This document shows, piece by piece, positions 58,010 to 64,000 of a stretch of 64,000 nt of DNA (its first letter is position 1; each line of letters opens with the position of its first letter). The DNA is taken from positions 1,736,001 through 1,800,000 of the forward strand of contig CP048715.1 of the NCBI GenBank assembly GCA_022641835.1. Direction: 5' to 3'. The notes beneath the pieces were generated by a model. It was not told the DNA's origin. It made no database searches and saw only the letters and a program-made list of their open reading frames with translations. The DNA is from Petasospora fabianii. Taxonomy: Eukaryota > Ascomycota > Saccharomycetes > Phaffomycetales > Wickerhamomycetaceae. A program made the translations under genes and the position numbers.

Positions 58010-58675
58010 ATGGTACGAACTTACAGATGAAACATACAATCGATCAATTAAACTAACACTCAAAAAAGTCAACTAATCTCTATTCATTCTCTGAGGAAAC
58101 AGCCTCAAGATTGCGCAAATTCCGCTTTGCAAGTGCCAGAAGTGATAAGGTACAAGCTGTGATCTGTGAGTAGTGTGGCATCTTGATTGATATCATGAGA
58201 CCTTAAGAGATTTGCCTTATGAGTTGGATACCTTGGCTGGGTGAATACCCACCTGATCCATCCAGAAACAAGATCAGTACTAACACCCCCAGATGAGATT
58301 GACAGAGTCTCTTATGAGATCCGTGAGGATCCAAATGTCGAAGACTCACCAGTGACATCAATCGAGGAACTTGTGGAAGAGCTTCCAGATAACAGTCCTC
58401 GCTATGTTGTACTATCATACCCATTGACACTTAAGGATGGTCGTAAATCATCTCCATTAGTTATGCTTTATTGGCTACCACCAACTAGTCAACAATCATT
58501 GCGCATGCTTTACGCTGCTGCTGTTGAACTTTTTAGAGAAAAAGCTGGTGTTTCCAAGTATGTTTCCCCCTATCTACTCTTTTATGACTTGACAATATAA
58601 TACTAACCGGATAACAGGCTTATTGAAGTGACGGAAGAGGAAGATTTTGAAGACATTGAGGACAAGGTTCTATAA
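58010..58675 (+). CDS. AIM7: GMF/ADF-H family Arp2/3 debranching factor (four exons)
   Basis: Aim7/Gmf1 binds Arp2/3 and dissolves actin branches. Exons: 58010-58012 (the ATG alone), 58069-58165, 58293-58557, 58618-58675; introns of 56, 127 and 60 nt start GTACGA, GTGAGT and GTATGT, each with ACTAAC 8-11 nt before its 3' AG. The joined frame is exactly 141 codons. The 140-aa product begins MSTNLYSFSEETASRLRKFRF (yeast MSNLYKIGTETRNKIKKFR), continues IEELVEELPDNSPRYVVLSYP, RMLYAAAVELFREKAGVSK and ends KLIEVTEEEDFEDIEDKVL, matching Aim7 throughout. The single-codon first exon rests on the homology of the residues that follow. Confidence 0.9.
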
Positions 58676-59059
58676 TTGGTGGCTTTCTGTACTGAAACAT
58701 TTCTCAATGACCAATCACGTTTGACCTATAGTTACACCATCTGTAGAGTCTCTCATCGATTTCACTACACAGATTATCTGTTTATTCCTTATCCACCTGC
58801 ATAAAATTCGCCTCATGTTAACTTTATCAGATGTGGGAAGTGAGTGAAGCCCTATTTAAATCACGTGACTTCACCACGCTGCCCTAAGAGTATTCAGGGA
58901 TAAGTCTTATGTGGCGCGAACAGCAGATACACCCGGACACCCTGCTCAATCCAGACCCCCTCGCACCTCGAACCTTTGAAAGTGAAAAATGTTCAACAGC
59001 GATTCATCAACACTACACGATTTATAGCTTAGCTTCATCACCAACAAGACTAATCAAAA
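58676..59059. other. RPS13 promoter region
   Basis: 384 bp between AIM7 and RPS13 with no gene; holds the TCACGTGAC and GCCCTAAG sites listed separately and T-rich stretches. Confidence 0.6.
58861..58888 (+). promoter_or_regulatory. Cbf1-like and Tbf1-like sites of RPS13
   Basis: TCACGTGAC (58861-58869, a 9-bp odd palindrome) and GCCCTAAG (58881-58888), 172-199 bp before the ATG. In Candida-type yeasts Cbf1 and Tbf1, not Rap1, are the main ribosomal-protein gene regulators, with RTCACGTG and RCCCTAA-like sites. Confidence 0.6.
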
Positions 59060-60198
59060 ATGGGTAGACTTCATTCTAAGGTACGTCTTTCCATTAGAAG
59101 CAACTATTGAGGTGCTTTGGGAAGAATCCATTCATGAATTCGGATCCTTTCGGTTTGGTTCTCTATGTCTTTAAAGGTTATCTCTCTTCTTCTTTCTTCT
59201 ATGAAGAGAAGGCTCACCACGTCTATGTTTCAACATGGGAAGTTTCTGAGATGGTCTCCTCCAAATGCCTTTGACCCTCATCAACAGTTGTGTGTCTCTG
59301 TGACTAGATTGACTATCAACATTTTGCTGATGTGGCACTCTTACGCATTTTATGAGGATTGAGCGTCTTGGGCTTGCTCATTTTGACTGACATTGGTAAA
59401 TGAGTTTGAGGGAGATGACTGACAATGAAGCCTTGCTGGGGGATACCAGTTTATCTTTTGATTTTCACAACCCTCTGCAGATACTGCCCCATTTGTCCAG
59501 TGGTTTGTTTATAACTGCTTGGTTTAACGAATGGTTTGGATTGGTATCTGCGCAGCCACGTGAATTCGAGTTGAGATTGTTCTCTGCTCTGCTTGTCTCT
59601 GCCATCATTTCTGTCCTTCACCCTCTGCCTAGCAATGGGGAAGTTGTACGGGGTTGGCTAGATTGTACAAGAGAGAAATTTTGAGGCACTTAACTTGTGG
59701 CTGTTCTTTTTGCTGTTCACTCTTTACTTGATTGTGTAACGGTATACTAACAAATCTTAACAGGGTAAGGGTATCTCCTCTTCCGCTCTTCCATACTCCA
59801 GAAACGCTCCAGCTTGGTTCAAGCTCTCTTCTGACGCTGTTGTTGAGCAGATCTTCAAGTACGCTAAGAAGGGTTTGACCCCATCCCAGATTGGTGTCTT
59901 GCTCAGAGATGCTCACGGTGTTTCTCAGGCTAAGGTTGTCACTGGTAACAAGATTCTCAGAATCTTGAAGTCTAACGGTCTTGCCCCAGAGATCCCAGAG
60001 GACCTTTACTTCTTGATTAAGAAGGCTGTTTCCGTTAGAAAGCACTTGGAGAGAAACAGAAAGGACAAGGACTCTAAGTTCAGACTCATTTTGATTGAGT
60101 CTAGAATCCACAGATTGGCTAGATACTACAGAACCGTTGCTGTCCTCCCACCAAACTGGAAGTACGAGTCTGCTACTGCCTCTGCTCTCGTCAACTAA
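59060..60198 (+). CDS. RPS13: 40S ribosomal protein S13 (uS15), two exons
   Basis: 151 aa. Exon 1 is 59060-59080 (MGRLHSK) and exon 2 is 59764-60198 ([18 protein letters not shown]...). The 683-nt intron starts GTACGT at 59081, has TACTAAC 12 nt before the acceptor and ends TTAACAG at 59763. The product is nearly identical to eukaryotic uS15, including [36 protein letters not shown] and [17 protein letters not shown]. Codon bias is extreme (TCT, AAG, GGT, AGA), as for ribosomal proteins. The intron is about ten times longer than any other in the window; frames inside it (59165-59362, 59400-59684) are not credited. Confidence 0.97.
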
Positions 60199-60403
60199 GC
60201 GGGTCTCTTTTGATCATATATTAGTTGTATATTGTAATCTTTTGGCATGTTTCAGTTCACTTTTGGGTTTTCCTTTGTATGTAAGAATGGGTTAATGGTT
60301 TCTTTATTTTGTTAATCTCGGGGAGAAATCCAAGTGTAAGCTTGAGTTTACAATATAAGATTGTGGCTTTCTACTATTTGTCGTAGTTTCATTGTTTATT
60401 AGT

Positions 60404-60925
60404 TTACTCATCGTCAATAGTAGTTGGTTCAACAACGTCAAACTTTTCATCCTCAAGTCTAAAGGCAATGATGGCAAAGCTCTTTGTATCTGTGACCTTG
60501 TCCTGCTCCACTGACACGTCTTTAAAGCCTACACCGTAGATATCACTCATGTCTTTTGGAACACCAAGAACAATCTCACCAATCTTGGGGATAATCTTAC
60601 CCTTTACCGGTTCATCTGTCTTTTGAATCTTATCATCATCATCGGATTCATCCGAATCAAGTCCATACGTCGGTGTTGGAATTGGAATATCTCCATCTTC
60701 ATCATGTTCTGGAACATGATTTGGATCATTGATACCTCCTACTTCTTGTATAATGGCAAATAGTTCCTTCTTAACATCTGAGTAACGCGGTGTTAGTGTA
60801 TTGACCGTTACGATGAAAGTCTGTTGTCTGCGCTTAAGTTGGAAACTGAGAGTCTTTGGTGCCTTTGACTTGGTATGGTGTTAGAACGTTATCTTATCTG
60901 AGTCAATAGACTGTTTACTTACCAT
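60404..60925 (-). CDS. Unrecognised 155-aa acidic protein (two exons, ATG-only first exon)
   Basis: Exon 1 is the ATG alone (60923-60925) and exon 2 is 60404-60868. The 54-nt intron starts GTAAGT directly after the ATG, has branch TTCTAAC and ends ACCAAG. The joined frame is 156 codons including the stop. The protein reads MSKAPKTLSFQLKRRQQTFI, VTVNTLTPRYSDVKKELFAI, an acidic YGLDSDESDDDDK stretch, then KIGEIVLGVPKDMSDIYGVG and SFAIIAFRLEDEKFDVVEP. The N-terminal KRRQQTFIVTV resembles a beta-hairpin of ubiquitin-like folds, a guess only. No family recognised. Exon 2 has no early ATG, so length-based scans miss the gene. Convergent with RPS13, divergent from the RRG1-like gene. Confidence 0.75.
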
Positions 60926-61093
60926 TATATCACGATTATCTCTACTTAATTCAACTATTTGAGCGGTGGCAAGAGACAGAATGGGGGTTCGAAATGCTTA
61001 TAGTTTTGTCCCAAGGCGCGGAAATTGGTCTTCATCTCTTTGGTACACACAACACATTGCCTCTTCTCACTGGGTTAACAGTAGGATAGAAGG

Positions 61094-62116
61094 ATGGTTA
61101 CACATTTCAGGAACTTGGCTGCTCATAGGAATGGTGTTCTGTCGGTGTATCGTGCGCTGTTGCGACACACGTCCAATTTGAAGCAGCTTGAAGACGTAAC
61201 AGAGGCTCAAAGTGTGCTTATGACCAAGACTGTCAAGAGGCACTTCAAGCATCAGAAGCCAATGATGTCCACGGCGAAGGTACGAACGCTGCTTATGAAG
61301 GCTAATGATATTGAACAAAGACTAAGGATGCTTTATACGAAGTTTGACCCCACTGTCTTTGAGAAACTCTTGAAAGAGTGTGATGATGCTAAGAAGAATT
61401 CGAACCAGACACATAAGCTAAAGAACAGATTTGGTCAGCCGATGAAGAGGGACTTGGACAATCAACAGGACCTAGAGACTCAACAGATCACTAATTATGT
61501 CAATCACTATGTTCGCATAAAGCAGAGATTAGGACAATTGCCCGGCACAATTGAACCTATCATGCTTGAAGAGATCATCAAACCAGAAGCTTTACATAAT
61601 AGAGCCATGATGGATATCAAACGTCATCAAGAACGAATTGCACGCGGGCCATATAAAGTCCATGTGGCCTCGAGTAATGGTGTTAGTTTTGTCAGGGGAC
61701 CATGGAGACAGGCCAAGAGGGTTTCACCGATGATTCTATACCATGTTAAGAAAGAACAAGAGTTCTTTGACTACAATTCACACTATGATAATATGAAATG
61801 GTTATACAGATCTGAGAATCAATGGGAAAATCTTACCAATACAAGTGATGGGACACAGTGGGGGAAGAGTGTCACAGATGACTTAAAGATGCTATCAAGA
61901 AATATTGATCAACGTAAAAAGTTCTTCAAGTCATATGCTCGCAATGTTCTACCAGATCAAATCAAGACGAGCCAGGCAAAGAGTGATTTCATCCATGAGA
62001 ATATCAAGAGAAGGTTCAATTCTCTAATGAATGAAGCAAAGAACTCAACGGCTTTTGATTCTCTATTGGGGAAGCAGACCTTACGAGAATTAGTTAAGAA
62101 ACACAAGTTCACATAG
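61094..62116 (+). CDS. RRG1: LYR-motif mitochondrial protein, RRG1-like
   Basis: 340 aa. It starts MVTHFRNLAAHRNGVLSVYR, with an LYR-type motif (VLSVYRALLR) near residue 15. Two later blocks, IKQRLGQLPGTIEPIMLEE with KPEALHNRAMMDIKRHQERI, and SFVRGPWRQAKRVSPMILYH, resemble the corresponding parts of S. cerevisiae Rrg1, a protein required for respiratory growth, as I recall that sequence. Rich in Lys/Arg, as are mitochondrial ribosome or RNA-associated proteins. The match is from memory and should be treated as tentative. Confidence 0.72.
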   Translation: MVTHFRNLAAHRNGVLSVYRALLRHTSNLKQLEDVTEAQSVLMTKTVKRHFKHQKPMMSTAKVRTLLMKANDIEQRLRMLYTKFDPTVFEKLLKECDDAKKNSNQTHKLKNRFGQPMKRDLDNQQDLETQQITNYVNHYVRIKQRLGQLPGTIEPIMLEEIIKPEALHNRAMMDIKRHQERIARGPYKVHVASSNGVSFVRGPWRQAKRVSPMILYHVKKEQEFFDYNSHYDNMKWLYRSENQWENLTNTSDGTQWGKSVTDDLKMLSRNIDQRKKFFKSYARNVLPDQIKTSQAKSDFIHENIKRRFNSLMNEAKNSTAFDSLLGKQTLRELVKKHKFT

Positions 62117-62155
62117 TGGTATAGTACCTTTACCTTGTCATATCATATATTGCAT

Positions 62156-62926
62156 TCACATCTTCAATACATATCCATCAATTGCCTTACTCTGATCTTG
62201 TAGATACTCGTACTTATAATCATCCGGTATGTCTCTATCGTCATCATAGTCCTGAGTCATTATTGGAGCTGTGGGTTCCTCTTGTGGATCATTCTCCACA
62301 ATCTTAATATCCTCCAACATCTTACCCATGTTCTCCATCACCTCTTCATTGGATTGTTGTGCCTTATGTTTCCCATTAAGAGACAACGAATCGAGACTGC
62401 GCACAATGTCCATGACTGATGTTTGTGAACCGTCTGTAACCCTCTTGTCATACTCATCGAGCACTTCTTCGAGTAATGTAGTATCAAGCTCATAACTCTT
62501 CATCCTTTGGCTCCCATAGGGTTCGACAGTGACATCCTTACGGGCAAACACAGCTTCATCACTCAGCTGTGTACGATAGAACTCTGAACACTGATAGTGG
62601 CGTTTGGAACAGTAGGCACTAAGATAGGCATAGGGCAGAAGATGTGCGTTCCGGGCCCTTGATGTGCTGTTGATACGGGCCTGATGCTGTTGACACAGTG
62701 GGTACCCACAGTACCTGTTGATATTACGCTCCTCGACGATCTCAGCGTATTGAGCCTTGGTTAGGAACCGAGAGGCGAATTTGAGAAAGAACTTGTCGCA
62801 GACATTGTCAGAGAGCTCTTCAACGAGGGCAAGATTGAGTCTATTCGCCTCTGCTGGGGTCAGGTTACCCGGGTGTGAAAAGGGAAGCAATGATTCTTTG
62901 AAACCGTCAATCGTAGTGGTCTTCAT
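62156..62926 (-). CDS. RTR1: RNA polymerase II CTD phosphatase Rtr1/RPAP2
   Basis: 256 aa. Rtr1 dephosphorylates Ser5/Tyr1 of the Pol II CTD and helps Pol II import. The Rtr1-type zinc finger is intact: Cys73 and Cys78 in NRYCGYPLC, Cys106 and His110 in AYCSKRHYQCSEFY, preceded by LTKAQYAEIVEERNI and followed by LSDEAVFAR. The C-terminal half is acidic and divergent. The ATG at 62926 gives the expected N-terminal helix. Overall length is similar to S. cerevisiae Rtr1 (226 aa). Confidence 0.94.
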   Translation of the reverse strand: MKTTTIDGFKESLLPFSHPGNLTPAEANRLNLALVEELSDNVCDKFFLKFASRFLTKAQYAEIVEERNINRYCGYPLCQQHQARINSTSRARNAHLLPYAYLSAYCSKRHYQCSEFYRTQLSDEAVFARKDVTVEPYGSQRMKSYELDTTLLEEVLDEYDKRVTDGSQTSVMDIVRSLDSLSLNGKHKAQQSNEEVMENMGKMLEDIKIVENDPQEEPTAPIMTQDYDDDRDIPDDYKYEYLQDQSKAIDGYVLKM

Positions 62927-63096
62927 GGTGTTTGGTGAGGGTAACTGTGCTGGTTATGTGTGTTATGGGTGATGTGGGTGATGTGATGATAGTTTGTTTT
63001 CTCTTGAGAATTCGCTTCTCCACAACGCCAACTCTCTTAGAACCCAACAACAACTATAAGCAAAGCACAGAGAAAGAGAGAGAGAGAGATTACACA

Positions 63097-64000
63097 ATGT
63101 CCCAGAGGGTACGCTCACGAGGTCTCTCAGTGGTTCAGTCGAATGGCAACTCCACTTCCTATAATCTGTTCCGGCTGCTGCTCAAGGAACTCGCCCTGGA
63201 ACACGACAAGCATTCACCACATCCACAGAGACAGCCATTGATCTCCTCAGCGGAGTCATGGGAACAGATCCGTAACATGGCTCGTCTGCCCTATCACCTC
63301 GAAACCTTCATGGCCTTTGGCCTCTTCTCCTGTCTTAACTCATTCCTCAAGCTCGTTGTTGTCTTGCCCCTTAAGCTGGCTCTCGACTGCGCACTTCTTC
63401 TATGGGCTCTCAGAGATACACTTGTCAACAGAAATGCCGGGCTGGCCCGATGTCTTCGTATCGTTAACTTTAAGAACCTGGTGTTCGCCTCCCTTATCAT
63501 CTTGTCCATCGTGTTTGCCAACGTTGACACGTCGAGAATCTACCATACAATTAGGGCACAGTCATCCATCAAGCTCTACGTCATGTTTGGTGTACTTGAA
63601 GTATCTGATAAACTCTTGTCCACGGTAGGGCAGGACCTTTTGAACTACATCTTCTCCCAGGACCCGTTGGTGTTAATGCGTGGTCGTGATCCACGTCTTA
63701 TTGCTCGGTATACAGTGTTTTACCTTCTCAGTCTACTATATCTCACTGCCCATACAACAACGCTCGTGTATCAAACCATTGCTTTGAACGTTGCTGCAAA
63801 CTCGTACTCCAACTCACTAGTGACACTGCTCCTTTCAAACCAGTTTGCCGAGATCAAGGGATCTGTGTTCAAGAAGCTTGATCGTGAAGGTCTCTTCCAA
63901 ATGAGTTGTGCTGACGTTGTTGAGAGATTCCAACTCTTCATCATGCTAAGTATAATCTCCCTTCGTAACATGGTTCAGATCGGTGCTGACCCAAACTCTG
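63097..64000 (+). CDS. EMP65: EMP65/TAPT1-family ER membrane protein, 5' part (runs off the window)
   Basis: Open frame from the ATG at 63097 to the window end, 301 codons with no stop. Multi-span membrane protein of the TAPT1 family; yeast Emp65 with Slp1 protects soluble ER proteins from degradation. Landmarks: RLPYHLETFMAFGLFSCL, DTSRIYHTIRAQSSIKLYVM, FGVLEVSDKLLSTVGQDLLN, TIALNVAANSYSNSLVTLLL, SNQFAEIKGSVFKKLDREGL and FQMSCADVVERFQL, all conserved in human TAPT1. The GA-rich run at 63069-63089 lies just upstream in the leader. Confidence 0.93.
   Translation, partial: MSQRVRSRGLSVVQSNGNSTSYNLFRLLLKELALEHDKHSPHPQRQPLISSAESWEQIRNMARLPYHLETFMAFGLFSCLNSFLKLVVVLPLKLALDCALLLWALRDTLVNRNAGLARCLRIVNFKNLVFASLIILSIVFANVDTSRIYHTIRAQSSIKLYVMFGVLEVSDKLLSTVGQDLLNYIFSQDPLVLMRGRDPRLIARYTVFYLLSLLYLTAHTTTLVYQTIALNVAANSYSNSLVTLLLSNQFAEIKGSVFKKLDREGLFQMSCADVVERFQLFIMLSIISLRNMVQIGADPNS

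Noticed and set aside
59165-59684. Frames of 65 and 94 codons in the RPS13 intron
   Set aside because: Located between well-supported splice sites of RPS13; no homology and no independent signals.
1-64000. Transposons, LTR elements, prophage-like or CRISPR-like structures
   Set aside because: No reverse transcriptase, integrase, transposase, long terminal repeats or spacer arrays were seen; this is a eukaryotic nuclear region with ordinary genes.

Overview
The window is nuclear DNA from a budding yeast (Saccharomycotina). Almost every protein has a recognisable S. cerevisiae relative, genes are dense (about one per 1.4 kb on both strands), and the introns are short with a near-invariant ACTAAC branch site. 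It is not Saccharomyces: a respiratory complex I subunit (NDUFS4/NUYM) is present, introns are more frequent, and a UBR7/Mlo2-type protein is encoded. CTG codons fall at conserved leucines (for example in RPA135 and PMR1), which argues against the CUG-Ser and CUG-Ala clades. A standard-code yeast that kept complex I, such as a Pichiaceae or Phaffomycetaceae relative, fits best; this placement is inference.

Layout. 1-5.2 kb: LSM12 (3' part), TEP1, COX23, NCS2, FYV6, bL35m. 5.3-10.5 kb: NMA111, ORC6, NDUFS4. 11-21 kb: SET1, MSH1, NAF1, an NDT80-family factor. 21.6-28.3 kb: KRE33, NRK1, LSM2 (four exons, one of 12 nt), the SRP RNA gene SCR1, RRN10, a short-chain dehydrogenase. 28.7-42.6 kb: NCL1, a bZIP factor, a UBR7-like protein, THG1, RPA135, PMR1, SUA5. 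42.6-45 kb: a 2.4 kb gap with no convincing gene, ahead of a hexose transporter. 45-54.5 kb: the transporter, HSP12, an unrecognised 519-aa protein, TOM22, CPT1/EPT1, CIA2, an unrecognised 360-aa protein. 54.6-64 kb: COX15, an ornithine-cyclodeaminase-like protein, AIM7/GMF1, RPS13, a small spliced gene of unknown function, an RRG1-like protein, RTR1, and EMP65 running off the end.

No transposon, LTR element, tRNA gene or CRISPR-like array was found. Several genes had to be assembled from exons (NCS2, FYV6, NUYM, NRK1, LSM2, CPT1/EPT1, AIM7, RPS13 and the 60404-60925 gene). Sixteen introns can be read. All have 8-18 nt between the branch site and the 3' splice site, two come directly after the ATG, and one flanks a 12-nt exon.

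Shared themes. Five genes for ribosome or RNA biogenesis (NAF1, KRE33, RRN10, NCL1, RPA135) carry a PAC box (GCGATGAG-like), three of them with an RRPE-like AAAATTT element. RPS13 and SCR1 carry TCACGTGAC-type sites. HSP12 has a TATA box, a stress element and a three-unit heat-shock element. Five genes act on tRNA (NCS2, KRE33, NCL1, THG1, SUA5). I see no operon-like or horizontally acquired system; the novelty here is in gene structure, promoter architecture and three unrecognised proteins.
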